From Mycobacterium sp. DL (GTDB lineage: Bacteria > Actinomycetota > Actinomycetes > Mycobacteriales > Mycobacteriaceae): a stretch of 64,000 nt of DNA. The first letter of the stretch is position 1. The number at the start of each line of letters is the position of its first letter. The notes under the pieces are model-generated. The model was not told where the DNA came from. It did not search any database and saw only the letters and a list, made by a program, of their open reading frames with translations. The stretch is taken from NCBI RefSeq assembly GCF_039729195.1, contig NZ_CP155796.1:3472001-3536000 (forward strand). The letters run 5' to 3'. Of this stretch, positions 32,256 to 45,091 are shown in pieces. The position numbers and the translations under genes are program-made.

Positions 32256-33320
32256 CTACCTGCTCGCCTGGGGGATCTGCGGTGCCTGCTCTCCGCGGCG
32301 GGTGTCGAACGGTTTGGTGGTGACCGCCAGTGGAGGCTGGTTGATCGCCTCCAACGCCTCGGCGTTGGTCATTCCGGCCTGACGCTGATCGAGGTAGGCC
32401 TTGAAGTCGTTGGGCTCCACCACGCGGAGTTCGAAGTTCATCATCGAGTGGTAGGTGCCGCACATCTCCGTGCACCGGCCCACGAAGGCACCGGTTTCAT
32501 AGATCTCGCTGACCTGGAAGATGTTGTCGGAGTTGTTCTCCGCCGGGTTGGGCAGCACGTCGCGCTTGAACAAGAACTCCGGCACCCAGAAGCCGTGGAT
32601 CACGTCGGCCGAGGCGATCTGGAACTCGATCCGCTTGCCGGACGGGACCACCAGCACCGGGATCTCCGTGGACGAGCCGAGCGTCTCGATCTCGTTGTAG
32701 TTCAGGTAGGTGCGGTCCTCGGGGTTGAGGCCGGCGATCGCGCCGACCTCCTCACCACCACCATGGCCCTCGCCCTCGGACTCGGTCGTTTCGGACTCGG
32801 AGACCTCAGGCGCCGAAGCCATCGCTTCTTTGGCCGCGTTGTCGACGCCGTCGTAGGTGAAGGTGCCGTCGGTGAAGTCGACCTTCTGGTATCCGAACTT
32901 CCAGTTCCACTGGAACGCGGTGACGTCGATGACGACCTCGGGGTTCGGCTGCTTGTCCAGCATCCGCTCCTGGACCACGACGGTGAAGTAGAAGAGCACC
33001 GAGATGATCAGGAACGGCGTCACGGTGAGAGCCAGCTCGAGCGGCATGTTGTAGCCGAACTGGCGGGGAAGTTCGGTGTCGTCCTTCTTCTTCCGATGGA
33101 AGGCAATGGTCCAGAACAACAGGAAGTAGACGATGGCGCCGACGACGAGCGCGGCGATCAGCGACCCGATCCACAGTTCGCGGTTGAGGTGCGCCTCCGG
33201 AGTGATGCCCTCGGGCCATCCCAGGCCGAGAACCTCAGACCAGCTACACCCGCTGAGTAGGACTGTTGTTCCGCCCAAGAGCACGGACAATGCCACCAAC
33301 TTCAGGCCGCGAGCGGACAC
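32256..33320 (-). CDS. ctaC: Cytochrome c oxidase subunit II (CtaC)
   Basis: A 354-residue subunit holding the CuA electron entry site. The signal ends in lipobox L-S-G-C (Cys25), so it is probably a lipoprotein. Two transmembrane hairpin helices (about 52-72 and 96-118) are followed by the cupredoxin domain. CuA ligands are in [14 protein letters not shown] and [14 protein letters not shown]. An insertion of acidic/Gly/His residues ([17 protein letters not shown]) sits in the first part of the domain. The GTG start has AAGGAGG 9 bases upstream. It forms an operon with ctaF and is divergent from asnB. Confidence 0.96.
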   Translation of the reverse strand: MSARGLKLVALSVLLGGTTVLLSGCSWSEVLGLGWPEGITPEAHLNRELWIGSLIAALVVGAIVYFLLFWTIAFHRKKKDDTELPRQFGYNMPLELALTVTPFLIISVLFYFTVVVQERMLDKQPNPEVVIDVTAFQWNWKFGYQKVDFTDGTFTYDGVDNAAKEAMASAPEVSESETTESEGEGHGGGEEVGAIAGLNPEDRTYLNYNEIETLGSSTEIPVLVVPSGKRIEFQIASADVIHGFWVPEFLFKRDVLPNPAENNSDNIFQVSEIYETGAFVGRCTEMCGTYHSMMNFELRVVEPNDFKAYLDQRQAGMTNAEALEAINQPPLAVTTKPFDTRRGEQAPQIPQASR

Positions 33321-33388
33321 GTTGGCGCCTCCTTGAAGTCATCTAGCAGTCGACGAACCGCCGGGCGGTTCGACGGCTGCACTGAATA

Positions 33389-33401
33389 CTACGCAGCGTA
33401 G
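33389..33401. promoter_or_regulatory. 13-bp palindrome in the ctaC/asnB divergent promoter
   Basis: CTACGC-A-GCGTAG is perfectly self-complementary and lies in the 168-base gap between ctaC and asnB, 69 bases from the ctaC start. A candidate operator with unknown partner. Confidence 0.4.
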
Positions 33402-33476
33402 ACCACCCTGTGGCGGTGGAGCCAAGCGACCGGGAAATGTGTCTGGTGTCGGTCTCTGCCCATCGCTCCCATTAGG

Positions 33477-33482
33477 CATACT
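33477..33482 (+). promoter_or_regulatory. -10 element of a probable leaderless asnB promoter
   Basis: CATACT is followed by 6 bases and the asnB GTG; no Shine-Dalgarno lies between. Confidence 0.5.
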
Positions 33483-33488
33483 GGCGCG

Positions 33489-36621
<3,133 letters not shown>

Positions 36622-37296
36622 ATGACTGGTCCGTACCCGCCCCAATACGGCGCTGGACCGGTCGGCCCGCAGCAACAACCGGGATACCCGGATTCCTTTG
36701 GCCAGCCGTATCCTCCGGCACAGCCCTACCCCGACAGCGGCATCGACGCGACGTACCCGGGAATGCTGCCGCCACCGGTTCAGTATCCGCCCCGCAAAGG
36801 CCGCAAATGGATCATCGCGGCCGTGGCGGTGCTGGCCGTCGCCGCGATCGTCGCCGTGGCCGCTGTGGTGGCCCTCAGCGGCGGGCGGGACGAACAGACC
36901 ACCGGCGGACAATTGACCGAGGCCTCCGCGCAGGGCGCGATCCAGGACTACCTCGACGCACTGTCGAATGGTGATGACGAGACCGTGGCCCGCCACACTC
37001 TATGTGGGCTGTTCGACGCCGCCAAGGAACGCCGTGCAGACCTCGCGCTGGCCGGATTGTCCAGCGATGCGTTCCGCAAGCAGTACAGGAGCGCCGAGGT
37101 GGCCTCGGTGGACAAGATGGTGACGTGGTCACCCTCGCAGGCCCAGGTGCTGTTCACGATGCGGGTCGAGCCGGCGCGAAACTCCCGCGGCACGCAGCCC
37201 CAAGACGGTGAAGAGCAGGCCATCGCCCAGTTGCTGTCGATCGACAACGAGGTCCTGGTGTGTTCGTTCCTGCCGCGGACCGCCGGTCAGTACTGA
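36622..37296 (+). CDS. Membrane protein with extracytoplasmic domain (Rv2203-like)
   Basis: A 224-residue protein. A Pro/Tyr/Gln-rich N-terminus (GPYPPQYGAGPVGPQQQPGYP style) is followed by one transmembrane helix (about 60-85). The roughly 130-residue outer domain has two Cys (CGLFDAAKERR and VLVCSFLP) that could form a disulfide and the pattern QDYLDALSNGDDETVARHTLCGLF. That pattern resembles small NTF2/Rv0361-type domains seen in other mycobacterial exported proteins. GGGAG lies 8 bases before the ATG. Function unknown. Confidence 0.85.
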   Translation: MTGPYPPQYGAGPVGPQQQPGYPDSFGQPYPPAQPYPDSGIDATYPGMLPPPVQYPPRKGRKWIIAAVAVLAVAAIVAVAAVVALSGGRDEQTTGGQLTEASAQGAIQDYLDALSNGDDETVARHTLCGLFDAAKERRADLALAGLSSDAFRKQYRSAEVASVDKMVTWSPSQAQVLFTMRVEPARNSRGTQPQDGEEQAIAQLLSIDNEVLVCSFLPRTAGQY

Positions 37297-37314
37297 GCGG
37301 GTATCAGCGCCGAC

Positions 37315-37689
37315 TCAGTTGAACGAATCGCCGCATGCGCACGACCCGGTGGCGTTCGGATTGTCGATGGTGAAGCCCTGCTTCTCGATGGTGTCGACAA
37401 AATCGATGGTGGCGCCCTGGATGTAGGGGGCGCTCATCCGGTCGACCGTCAGGTTCACTCCGCCGAACTCGACGACGAGGTCGCCGTCGAGGGTGCGGTC
37501 GTCGAAGAACAGGTTGTATCGGAGCCCGGCACATCCGCCCGGCTGCACGGCGATGCGCAGCGCCAGATCATCGCGACCTTCCTGATCCAGCAGCGCTTTG
37601 GCCTTGCTCGCCGCGGCATCGGTCAGGGTCGCGCCATGGGTTTCGGTAGCTTGGCCCGGCTGCACGGCCGACTCGTGCTGAACAGTCAT
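37315..37689 (-). CDS. erpA: HesB/IscA-type iron-sulfur carrier ErpA
   Basis: A 124-residue A-type carrier that transfers Fe-S clusters to apoproteins. The three invariant Cys are in QPGGCAGLRY and GSCACGDSFN. A roughly 18-residue N-terminal extension precedes the domain. GGAG lies 6 bases before the ATG. Many client proteins are nearby in the window (QcrA, LipA), though no operon link exists. It is convergent with the Rv2203-like gene, 18 bases apart. Confidence 0.93.
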   Translation of the reverse strand: MTVQHESAVQPGQATETHGATLTDAAASKAKALLDQEGRDDLALRIAVQPGGCAGLRYNLFFDDRTLDGDLVVEFGGVNLTVDRMSAPYIQGATIDFVDTIEKQGFTIDNPNATGSCACGDSFN

Positions 37690-37821
37690 GGAATCTCCTG
37701 TGTGGATGTACGTGGGTGGAGGCCTCGCCCCCGGAACGGGGACAGCTCCACTTGGTCAACGGTACCTTGTTCGGCCCGTATTCCCCATCTATCCCCAGGT
37801 CGCGTCACCACCTGCGACGAC

Positions 37822-38886
37822 TCACCGATAGGTGGCCGCAACCGCCGACGCCAGGCCGGTGAGCTGGTTGGCCGCATCCTCGATCGCGCGCTGCACCGAG
37901 CCCGCGTGGTCGGTGATGGAATGGGCCGAGGCGATCCCGGCGGCTTCGAGCGCGGATTGCTCCAGCGTCACCTGGCCCGCCAGCACGAGCACCGGGATCT
38001 GCCGATCACGGGCGCCGGCGGCCAGCGCGCTGACGACCTTGCCGTGCAGGGACTGGTCGTCGAAGCGGCCCTCTCCGGTGATCACCAGGTCGACGGCGGC
38101 GACGTCGGCGGCGAGGCCGGTGTGTTCTGCGATGATCGCCGCGCCCGACTCCCGCCGGCCGCCCAGAGCGATCAGGGCCGCACCGATTCCACCGGCGGCG
38201 CCGGCGCCGGCGTCGCCGCTGACCGTGCGGCCCGCGGCCGCGTTCAGCTCCTCCGCCCATACGGTCAGGCGGTCCTCCAGGATCGCGACGGTGGCCGGAT
38301 CGGCACCCTTCTGCGGACCGAACACCGCCGCGGCGCCCCGCGGGCCGAGAAGTGGGTGTTCGACGTCGCTGGCGGCGATGAGCTCGACGCCGTCGAGCAA
38401 CTCCTGTGCGGCCGCCACGCCGCCCAGCGCCTCCACCATGCCCCGGCCGCCGTCGGTGCAGCCGCTGCCTCCGAGCCCGATGACGATCCGACCCGCGCCG
38501 GCCGCCCTCGCGGCGGCGATGAGCTGCCCGACTCCCCTGCTGTGCGCCTCGAGCGCGGTGCTCACCGACGGCGGCCCGCCCAGCAGGGCGAGGCCGCACG
38601 CCTGCGCGCATTCGATGTACGCGGTGACCGGCGGATCCGTATCGAGCACCCACTGCGCGTCGACGTCACTGGACAGCGGACCGCTCACCCGTTCGGTGCG
38701 TACCTCGCCGAGTCGACTGGCGAGCACTTCCACGAACCCGGGTCCACCGTCGGACTGCGGAGCCAGCGCCAGCCCGTCGTCGGGCCGGGACCGGCCCCAA
38801 CCGTCTGCGATGGACTGCGCCGCCTGCACTGCGGTCAAGCTGTCGCCGAAGCAGTCCGGGGCGATCAGCACATTGATGCGCGCCAT
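37822..38886 (-). CDS. Glycerate kinase family protein (Rv2205c-like)
   Basis: A 354-residue member of the GlxK/GarK glycerate kinase family, phosphorylating D-glycerate. Family motifs seen: [55 protein letters not shown] and [16 protein letters not shown]. Start ATG with TAGTCT 6 bases upstream, possibly leaderless, though GGG is also present. It is divergent from the DUF3043 gene across 84 bases. Confidence 0.9.
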   Translation of the reverse strand: MARINVLIAPDCFGDSLTAVQAAQSIADGWGRSRPDDGLALAPQSDGGPGFVEVLASRLGEVRTERVSGPLSSDVDAQWVLDTDPPVTAYIECAQACGLALLGGPPSVSTALEAHSRGVGQLIAAARAAGAGRIVIGLGGSGCTDGGRGMVEALGGVAAAQELLDGVELIAASDVEHPLLGPRGAAAVFGPQKGADPATVAILEDRLTVWAEELNAAAGRTVSGDAGAGAAGGIGAALIALGGRRESGAAIIAEHTGLAADVAAVDLVITGEGRFDDQSLHGKVVSALAAGARDRQIPVLVLAGQVTLEQSALEAAGIASAHSITDHAGSVQRAIEDAANQLTGLASAVAATYR

Positions 38887-38892
38887 CCCGGC

Positions 38893-38898
38893 AGACTA
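38893..38898 (-). promoter_or_regulatory. -10 element of a probable leaderless promoter (glycerate kinase)
   Basis: TAGTCT on the minus strand, 6 bases before the ATG. Confidence 0.4.
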
Positions 38899-38958
38899 TG
38901 GCCTCCCCCGGACCGACGCATGTCCGGGACTCCGGTGCCCCGGCGGTCAGCCGAGACG

Positions 38959-38964
38959 TAACCT
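38959..38964 (+). promoter_or_regulatory. -10 element of a probable leaderless promoter (DUF3043 gene)
   Basis: TAACCT followed by 6 bases and the GTG at 38971. Confidence 0.45.
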
Positions 38965-38970
38965 GGCAGG

Positions 38971-39654
38971 GTGAAATTGCTGGGCCGCAACAGAGACGAT
39001 TCCGGGGACGCTGACCCCGACAACTCCGACGACAGCGCCGACGTGGCGCCCGCCGGCTCTGCCGGCCAGCGGGTGACCACGGCCCCGAAGGGCAAGCCGA
39101 CGCCGAAGCGCAGCGAGGCGAGTCGCAGACGCGGGCCGGTGGCACCCGCGCCGTTGACCAGTGCGGAGGCCCGTAAGCGCCGCAAGGAGCTCGGTGGACC
39201 CAAGCTGTCGCGCGAGGAGAAGAAGGCCCAGCGCGCCGAGCGCCGCTCGGACATGTCGAAGCGCCGCGAGAGGATGATGGCCGGCGAGGACGCCTACCTG
39301 CTGCCTCGCGATCAGGGTCCGGTGCGCCGCTATGTCCGTGACGTGGTCGATTCGCGACGCAATCTGCTCGGTCTGTTCATGCCGGCGGCGCTCGGCCTGA
39401 TCTTCGTCATGCTCGCGGTGCCCTCGGTCCAGGTGCAGCAGATGTTGTCCCCCGCGATGCTGGTTCTGGTGCTGGTCATGGTCGTCGACGGGTTCATCCT
39501 CGGTCGCAAGGTGAACCGTCTGGCGGATCAGAAGTTCCCCGACAACACCGAAACCGGTTGGAAGCTCGGCTTCTACGCCTCGAGCCGCGCCTCGCAACTG
39601 CGCAGGATGCGCGCGCCGAGACCGCAGGTCGAGCGCGGCACCCCCGTCGTGTGA
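38971..39654 (+). CDS. DUF3043 membrane protein (Rv2206-like)
   Basis: A 227-residue protein with an acidic N-terminus, then a long highly basic region (about 30-110, LTSAEARKRRKELGGPKLSREEKKAQR style), the DUF3043 core AYLLPRDQGPVRRYVRDVVDSRRN, and two transmembrane helices (about 128-148 and 153-172) with a basic tail. Function unknown; the basic cytoplasmic part could contact nucleic acid or ribosomes (speculative). cobT follows after 6 bases, so the three genes to cobS form one transcription unit. Confidence 0.88.
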   Translation: MKLLGRNRDDSGDADPDNSDDSADVAPAGSAGQRVTTAPKGKPTPKRSEASRRRGPVAPAPLTSAEARKRRKELGGPKLSREEKKAQRAERRSDMSKRRERMMAGEDAYLLPRDQGPVRRYVRDVVDSRRNLLGLFMPAALGLIFVMLAVPSVQVQQMLSPAMLVLVLVMVVDGFILGRKVNRLADQKFPDNTETGWKLGFYASSRASQLRRMRAPRPQVERGTPVV

Positions 39655-39660
39655 CGTCGG

Positions 39661-40701
39661 GTGGCCTACTTTCCTGCCATCGCCGCGCCTGATACCGCAG
39701 CGGCATCCGCGGCACGGCAGCGGCAGACCGTTCTCACCAAGCCGCCGGGCGCTCTGGGTCGCCTCGAAGAACTCTCGGTGTGGGTGGCCGCCTGCCAGGG
39801 TGTCTGTCCCCCCGAACAGTTCACGCGCGCCCGGGTGGTGGTTTTTGCCGGTGACCACGGGGTGGCCGCCGCCGGGGTGTCCGCGTATCCCGCCGAGGTG
39901 ACCGCCGCGATGGTGGCCAACATCGATGCCGGCGGCGCGGCGGTCAACGTGCTGGCCGCATTGGCGGGCGCCGGGGTCCGGGTCGCCGATCTCGCGGTCG
40001 ACGTCGCAGCGCCGCAATCACCGTCGATCGGTGCACACAAGGTCCGCCGCTCGAGCGGCAACATCGCCACCGAGGATGCACTGACCCCCGAGGAGGTGGT
40101 CGAGGCGATCGAGGCGGGCCGTCGGATCGCCGACGAAGAGGTCGATGCCGGCGCAGATCTGCTGATCGCCGGCGACATGGGTATCGGGAACACCACGCCG
40201 GCGACCACCCTGATCGCCGCGTTGACCGACACCGAGCCGGTCGCCGCGGTGGGCAGGGGCACCGGCATCGACGACGCCGGCTGGGCCCGCAAAACTGCCG
40301 CAGTACGTGACGCGCTGTACCGGACTCGCAGGATCACCGCGGATCCCATTGCACTGCTGCGGATCTGCGGCGGCGCCGACTTGGCAGCGATGACGGGATT
40401 CTGTGCTCAGGCCGCGGTCCGGCGCACCCCGGTACTACTCGACGGCGTTGTGGTGACGGCTGCCGCACTGGCGGCCGAACGGCTCGCCCCCGGCGCGAAG
40501 CAGTGGTGGCAGGCCGGCCACCGCTCCACCGAACCGGCGCATTCACTGGCGCTGCAGCACCTCGAACTGGTTCCCCTCATCGATCTCGGAATGCGACTGG
40601 GCGAAGGCACCGGCGCCCTGGTGGCCCTGCCGGTTCTGCGGGCCGCAGTCGGCACGCTCGCGTCGATGGCCACGTTCGAGCAGGCCGGCATCAACACATG
40701 A
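39661..40701 (+). CDS. cobT: Nicotinate-nucleotide:dimethylbenzimidazole phosphoribosyltransferase CobT
   Basis: A 346-residue enzyme activating the lower-ligand base for cobalamin synthesis. Motifs: [12 protein letters not shown] near the N-terminus, [28 protein letters not shown], and [12 protein letters not shown], whose Glu is the catalytic base. The GTG start is 6 bases after the DUF3043 stop. The stop overlaps the cobS start as ATGA. Confidence 0.95.
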   Translation: MAYFPAIAAPDTAAASAARQRQTVLTKPPGALGRLEELSVWVAACQGVCPPEQFTRARVVVFAGDHGVAAAGVSAYPAEVTAAMVANIDAGGAAVNVLAALAGAGVRVADLAVDVAAPQSPSIGAHKVRRSSGNIATEDALTPEEVVEAIEAGRRIADEEVDAGADLLIAGDMGIGNTTPATTLIAALTDTEPVAAVGRGTGIDDAGWARKTAAVRDALYRTRRITADPIALLRICGGADLAAMTGFCAQAAVRRTPVLLDGVVVTAAALAAERLAPGAKQWWQAGHRSTEPAHSLALQHLELVPLIDLGMRLGEGTGALVALPVLRAAVGTLASMATFEQAGINT

Positions 40702-41429
40702 TCCGTTCTGTCGCAGGCGCTTTCGCGTTCGCGACGGTTCTGCCGGTGCCGGCCGGCCGCGCGGTGAACATCGGTCGCGGCGCGATGACCGCGCTTCCCG
40801 TTGTCGGCGTGGCGCTGGGCGCGTTGGCCGCTGCGGTGCTGTGGGCCGGAACTCATGCGTTCGACGAGGGCAGTGCACTGGCAGGTGCCCTTGCGGTGGC
40901 CGTGCTGCTGGCGGCCACCCGCGGTCTGCACATCGACGGACTGTCGGACACCACCGACGCGCTGGGCTGCTACGGCCCACCGGAGCGTGCGCTGGCCGTG
41001 ATGCGTGACGGTTCAGCGGGTCCGTTCGGCGCCGCCGCAGTGGTGGTCGTCGTCCTGGTACAGACCCTCGCCTTCGCGGAGACGAACTGGATCGCGGTCC
41101 TGGTGGCGGTGGCGGCGGGGCGGGTAGCCGCGGTCGCCGCATGCCGGCGGTCTGTTCCGGCGGCCGCAGGAAGCGCGCTCGGCGGCGCCGTCGCGGGCAC
41201 CCAGCCCCTCTGGGTGGTGGCAGCGTGGATGCTCGGGGTCGCAGCAGTGGCGATCCCGGCGGGTGCGCACTTCTGGCAGGGTCCGCTGGCGGTGCTCGTC
41301 GCCCTGCTGTGCAGCGCAGCCCTGGTGTCGCACTGTGTGCGCCGGTTCGGCGGCATCACCGGAGACGTGCTGGGTGCGGCGGTCGAGGTGACGACGACCG
41401 TTGCCGCGGTCGGGATGGCGATCAGCTGA
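40698..41429 (+). CDS. cobS: Adenosylcobinamide-GDP ribazoletransferase CobS (cobalamin synthase)
   Basis: A 243-residue polytopic membrane enzyme joining adenosylcobinamide-GDP and alpha-ribazole, the last step of nucleotide-loop assembly. Family hallmarks FATVLPVP near the N-terminus and [17 protein letters not shown] with the metal-binding Asp residues are present, then [13 protein letters not shown]. Six to seven helices. The ATG lies in the cobT stop. It overlaps the convergent ilvE by 8 bases. The Rv2209 gene that follows cobS in M. tuberculosis is missing here. Confidence 0.93.
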   Translation: MIRSVAGAFAFATVLPVPAGRAVNIGRGAMTALPVVGVALGALAAAVLWAGTHAFDEGSALAGALAVAVLLAATRGLHIDGLSDTTDALGCYGPPERALAVMRDGSAGPFGAAAVVVVVLVQTLAFAETNWIAVLVAVAAGRVAAVAACRRSVPAAAGSALGGAVAGTQPLWVVAAWMLGVAAVAIPAGAHFWQGPLAVLVALLCSAALVSHCVRRFGGITGDVLGAAVEVTTTVAAVGMAIS

Positions 41430-42525
41430 GCCGGGCCATCCAGCCGTGGGTGTCGGCGAAGGTGCCGCGCTGGATTCCGGTCAACGTGTCGCGCAGCGCC
41501 ATGGTGATCTCACCGGGCTCGCCGTCGGCGATGGTGAACTCACCGTCACCGTGCTTGACGTGCGACACCGGTGTGATGACGGCGGCGGTGCCGCAGGCGA
41601 ACACCTCGGTGATCTCACCCGCAGCGGCCTTCTTCTGCCATTCGTCGACGTCGATCTTGCGTTCCTCGACCGCAAATCCTGCATCGGTCGCCAACTGCAA
41701 CAACGAATCCCGGGTGATGCCCGGCAGCAGCGAACCGGACAGCTCCGGGGTCACCAGGCGGGCGGTGCCACCGCTGCCGAACACGAAGAACAGGTTCATG
41801 CCGCCCATTTCCTCGACATAACGGCGTTCGGTCGCATCCAGCCACACCACTTGATCACAGCCCTGCTCGGCGGCCTCGGCCTGCGCCAGCAGCGACGCCG
41901 CATAGTTGCCACCGAACTTGGCGGCGCCGGTACCACCGGGACTGGCCCGCACATACTCGGTGGACAACCACACGCTGACCGGTTTGATGCCCCGCGGGAA
42001 GTAGGCGCCTGCGGGTGAGCCGATGACGAGGTACCGGTATTCGTTGGCGGGGCGCACACCCAGGCCGGGTTCGGTGGCGAAGATGAACGGCCGCAGATAC
42101 AGCGACTCCTCACCACCGGCCGGCGGCACCCAGGGCTCGTCGACGGCGATCAGCTGCCGCAGCGACTCGAGGAACAATTCGGGAGGCAGTTCGGGGATCG
42201 CCAACCGCCGCGCCGATCTGCACAACCGGGCCGCGTTGGCGTCGGGACGGAACGACACGATCGAGCCATCGGACCAGCGGTAGGCCTTCAGACCCTCAAA
42301 AACCTCCTGCGCATAGTGCAGGACGATCGCCGACGGGTCGAGCTCGATCGGGCCGTAGGGAAGGACCTTTGCGTCGTGCCATCCCCGTCCGGCGGTGTAG
42401 TCGATAGAGACCATGTGGTCGGTGTGGAACTTGCCGAAGCCGGGGTTCGCGAGGATCTCGGCCCGTACCCCGTCGCTCGCCGGATTCGCGTTGCGATCGA
42501 CGGTGAACTCGAGGCCTGCAGTCAT
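41422..42525 (-). CDS. ilvE: Branched-chain amino acid aminotransferase IlvE
   Basis: A 367-residue class IV PLP aminotransferase, the last step of Leu, Ile and Val synthesis. The PLP Lys is in [12 protein letters not shown] near residue 205, and the class signature runs from [19 protein letters not shown] onward. [16 protein letters not shown] is the actinobacterial N-terminus. It lies 32 bases downstream of gcvT on the same strand, forming a two-gene unit. Confidence 0.95.
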   Translation of the reverse strand: MTAGLEFTVDRNANPASDGVRAEILANPGFGKFHTDHMVSIDYTAGRGWHDAKVLPYGPIELDPSAIVLHYAQEVFEGLKAYRWSDGSIVSFRPDANAARLCRSARRLAIPELPPELFLESLRQLIAVDEPWVPPAGGEESLYLRPFIFATEPGLGVRPANEYRYLVIGSPAGAYFPRGIKPVSVWLSTEYVRASPGGTGAAKFGGNYAASLLAQAEAAEQGCDQVVWLDATERRYVEEMGGMNLFFVFGSGGTARLVTPELSGSLLPGITRDSLLQLATDAGFAVEERKIDVDEWQKKAAAGEITEVFACGTAAVITPVSHVKHGDGEFTIADGEPGEITMALRDTLTGIQRGTFADTHGWMARLS

Positions 42526-42557
42526 GAAAGCGATTGTATAACCGGCAGGCTAGCGAT

Positions 42558-43655
42558 TTAGCGGGTGCGCGTGTCCACGAACGGTGGCTTGACGACCTCG
42601 CATTCGATCATGCGTCCGCGGACGTCGACGGCAACCTGCTGACCGTCGGCGATGCCGGCCGCAGTGTCGATCAGCGCCAGTGCGATCCCGACTTTCAGCG
42701 TCGGGGAGAACGTGCCCGACGTGGTGACGCCGATCGGAGTATCGCCGTCGAGCACGGTGAGATCTCCTCTCAACACCCCGCGGCCCACCGCCCGCAATCC
42801 GCGCAGCGTCCGTCGCGGCCCGGCTTCCTTCTCCGCGAGCAATGCCTCGCGACCCCAGAACGCCTGCTTCTTCCAGCCGACCGCCCAACCGCAACGGGCC
42901 TGCAGCGGTGAGATGTCCAGCGACAGTTCGTGTCCGTGCAGCGGATAACCCATCTCGGTGCGCAGGGTGTCGCGCGCGCCGAGGCCCGCGGGTTCCCCAC
43001 CGGCCGCGGCGACAGCGTCGACCAGCGCGTCGAACACCACCGCCGCCTCATCCCAGACGGGCAGCAACTCGTAGCCGTGCTCTCCGGTGTAACCGGTGCG
43101 GCACACCCGGACCTCGACACCACCGAACACCGCATCGGCGTAACCCATGTAGTCCATGTCTGTCGGCAGACCCAGCCCGCCGACGACCTCGGCCGACTTT
43201 GGTCCCTGTACCGCCAGCACGGCGCGCGATCGGTGCTCGTCGGTGATGGTCAGCCCGTCGGGGGCATGCTCGCTCAACGCGGCGACGACGGCCGCGGTGT
43301 TGGCGGCGTTGGGTACCAGGAAGATCTCGTCGTCGGAGACGTAGTAGGCGATCAGGTCGTCGATGACGCCGCCTGATTCCGTGCAGCACAGCGTGTACTG
43401 CGCTTTGCCCGGACCGATGCGGCCCAGGTCGTTGGTGAGGGCGGAGTTGACGAACTCAGCCGCCCCCGGACCTTTCACCAAAGCCTTTCCCAGGTGGCTG
43501 ACGTCGAACAGACCCACCGAGGTGCGAGTCGCGGTGTGTTCGGCGACGGTGCCGACATAGGACACCGGCATGAGCCAACCGCCGAACTCGGCGAAGCTTG
43601 CGCCGAGGTCGCGGTGACGGTTCTCCAGAGGGCCAGCCAACAGGTTGTCAGTCAC
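42558..43655 (-). CDS. gcvT: Aminomethyltransferase GcvT (glycine cleavage T protein)
   Basis: A 365-residue folate-dependent T protein, transferring the aminomethyl carbon to tetrahydrofolate. Seen: [48 protein letters not shown] with the catalytic Asp, and [13 protein letters not shown]. The GTG start ([14 protein letters not shown]) follows a TAAGCT by 8 bases, so a very short leader or none is possible. No glycine riboswitch features are seen upstream. The other gcv genes are not in this window. Confidence 0.94.
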   Translation of the reverse strand: MTDNLLAGPLENRHRDLGASFAEFGGWLMPVSYVGTVAEHTATRTSVGLFDVSHLGKALVKGPGAAEFVNSALTNDLGRIGPGKAQYTLCCTESGGVIDDLIAYYVSDDEIFLVPNAANTAAVVAALSEHAPDGLTITDEHRSRAVLAVQGPKSAEVVGGLGLPTDMDYMGYADAVFGGVEVRVCRTGYTGEHGYELLPVWDEAAVVFDALVDAVAAAGGEPAGLGARDTLRTEMGYPLHGHELSLDISPLQARCGWAVGWKKQAFWGREALLAEKEAGPRRTLRGLRAVGRGVLRGDLTVLDGDTPIGVTTSGTFSPTLKVGIALALIDTAAGIADGQQVAVDVRGRMIECEVVKPPFVDTRTR

Positions 43656-43739
43656 GACGAACCAGCTTAAACCGTATGGCGCCGAGGGTGGGCACACATC
43701 GGTGGCTACCCGACGTCACCTCGACCGCCAGGAGCGACA

Positions 43740-43758
43740 GAAGGTTAGCCTAACCTGA
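43740..43758 (+). promoter_or_regulatory. Iron box (IdeR/DtxR-type operator)
   Basis: The 19 bases match the IdeR consensus TTAGGTTAGGCTAACCTAA at 15 positions. The core AGGTTAG-C-CTAACCT is a perfect 15-bp palindrome. The box sits just upstream of a TATATT -10 (43763-43768) and 42 bases before the acyltransferase ATG. In mycobacteria IdeR with iron bound to such a site over a promoter represses it, so the two downstream genes should be switched on under iron starvation. Confidence 0.8.
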
Positions 43759-43762
43759 GTGC

Positions 43763-43768
43763 TATATT
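43763..43768 (+). promoter_or_regulatory. -10 element of the iron-box promoter
   Basis: TATATT lies 5 bases after the iron box; the box therefore covers the -35 region. Predicted transcription start is near 43775, giving a leader of about 25 bases. Confidence 0.55.
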
Positions 43769-43799
43769 GCCCCGCAAGAGTTACGCGGGTAGCTCACCG

Positions 43800-45068
43800 A
43801 TGGCGCGAAGGCAGGGTGGGGTGGCGGTTGCAGTCGGGGCCGCCCACGGCGAACAGCCCCACACTGCGGCCCCGCCACACGGGAACCGCCGCGCCGACAT
43901 TCAGGGCCTGCGCGCGGTCGCGGTGCTGGTCGTCATCCTCGACCACGTCGGCATGCCCGGGTTCCCCGGGGGATTCGTCGGTGTCGATGTCTTCTTCGTG
44001 ATCTCCGGTTACGTGATCACCCGGATGCTGCTGCACACCTCCACGCAACCCGGTCGCGCGTGGTTTCTGGACTTCTACGCCAAACGTGCCCGTCGGATCG
44101 TCCCAGCCGCCACTCTGGTGGTCGCCCTCACGGTCATCGCGACGTTCGAATTGACCAACTTCCTGCGCGGCGCCCGGGTGCTGCCGGACGCGACGGCAGC
44201 GTCGTTGTTCCTCGCCAACTTCCACTTCATCGAGACCGGCTCCGACTATGCCCGCCTCGGCGGTGATCCTTCTCCGCTGCAGCACTATTGGTCACTGGCC
44301 GTGGAGGAGCAGTTCTACCTGGTGTGGCCGCTGCTGATGCTCCTGGCGATCGCCGTCGCCGCCCGTTGGCGCCGGGCCACGCTGCGACAGGTGTTGTTCG
44401 CGCTTCTGGTCGCAATCGTGGCGGCAAGCTACCTGTACTCGATCGTGGTGACGTCCGCCAACGGAGTCGAAGCATTCTTCTCTCCCCTGACCCGCGCGTG
44501 GGAGTTGGCGATCGGTTGCCTGATCGCCGTGGCCCAACCGTGGTTGGCCGCCAGGGTCGTAACGAGGCCGATCATCGCCGGCGCATTGTCCTGGTCCGGT
44601 ACCACGGCGATCACCTGGTCGGTCATCTTCCTCGATGACACCAGCCGTTTCCCGGGTTGGGTCGCCGCGGTCCCGGTGCTCGGCACCGCGATGATCCTCG
44701 TCTCCGGTTTGCGCGTGCAGCGCACGGTCCCGACCACCGTGCTGGGCAACCGGGTATTCACCTACATCGGCGACATCTCCTATTCGCTCTACCTTGTGCA
44801 CTGGCCCGTATTCACCATCACCGCTGCCCGGATCGGTGAGGATTTCTCCTGGCCGGCACAGGTGCTCCTGATCGGTGTGACTTTCGCGGGCGCGGCAGCC
44901 ATGTACCACGCATTCGAGGACCCGATCCGTCGGTCCCGTGCGCTGGCGGCGCGCCCCTGGCTGAGCCTGGCCATCGTGCCGGCAGGCATCGCCGTCGTTT
45001 TTGCGGTCGCGGCCTTCGAGCGTTACCGCTGGGCCCTGCCGGTTCCCCTTGTCCAGCAGTTGTTCTGA
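43800..45068 (+). CDS. Membrane acyltransferase-3 (OafA/YrhL type) without SGNH domain
   Basis: A 422-residue integral membrane acyltransferase with about ten helices. The family's catalytic R-x10-H motif is intact (R38 to H49 in GLRAVAVLVVILDHVG), followed by GGFVGVDVFFVISGYVITRM and HYWSLAVEEQFYLVWPLL. Such proteins O-acylate surface glycans, lipids or other envelope molecules. Unlike most mycobacterial OafA-like proteins it ends after the last helix; the SGNH partner is the next gene. ATG at 43800 chosen; an in-frame TTG at 43767 lies within the -10 box. Controlled by the iron box. It occupies the place where M. tuberculosis has an adenylate cyclase gene (Rv2212). Confidence 0.88.
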   Translation: MARRQGGVAVAVGAAHGEQPHTAAPPHGNRRADIQGLRAVAVLVVILDHVGMPGFPGGFVGVDVFFVISGYVITRMLLHTSTQPGRAWFLDFYAKRARRIVPAATLVVALTVIATFELTNFLRGARVLPDATAASLFLANFHFIETGSDYARLGGDPSPLQHYWSLAVEEQFYLVWPLLMLLAIAVAARWRRATLRQVLFALLVAIVAASYLYSIVVTSANGVEAFFSPLTRAWELAIGCLIAVAQPWLAARVVTRPIIAGALSWSGTTAITWSVIFLDDTSRFPGWVAAVPVLGTAMILVSGLRVQRTVPTTVLGNRVFTYIGDISYSLYLVHWPVFTITAARIGEDFSWPAQVLLIGVTFAGAAAMYHAFEDPIRRSRALAARPWLSLAIVPAGIAVVFAVAAFERYRWALPVPLVQQLF

Positions 45069-45091
45069 ACGTTCTGCGAAAGGATTTCCTG

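Noticed and set aside
39655..39660. Cobalamin riboswitch before cobT
   Set aside because: Only 6 bases separate the DUF3043 stop and cobT, and no B12-box-like sequence was seen in the region.
43656..43739. Glycine riboswitch upstream of gcvT
   Set aside because: No conserved riboswitch core or tandem aptamer arrangement is visible, and a TAAGCT close to the start suggests at most a very short leader.
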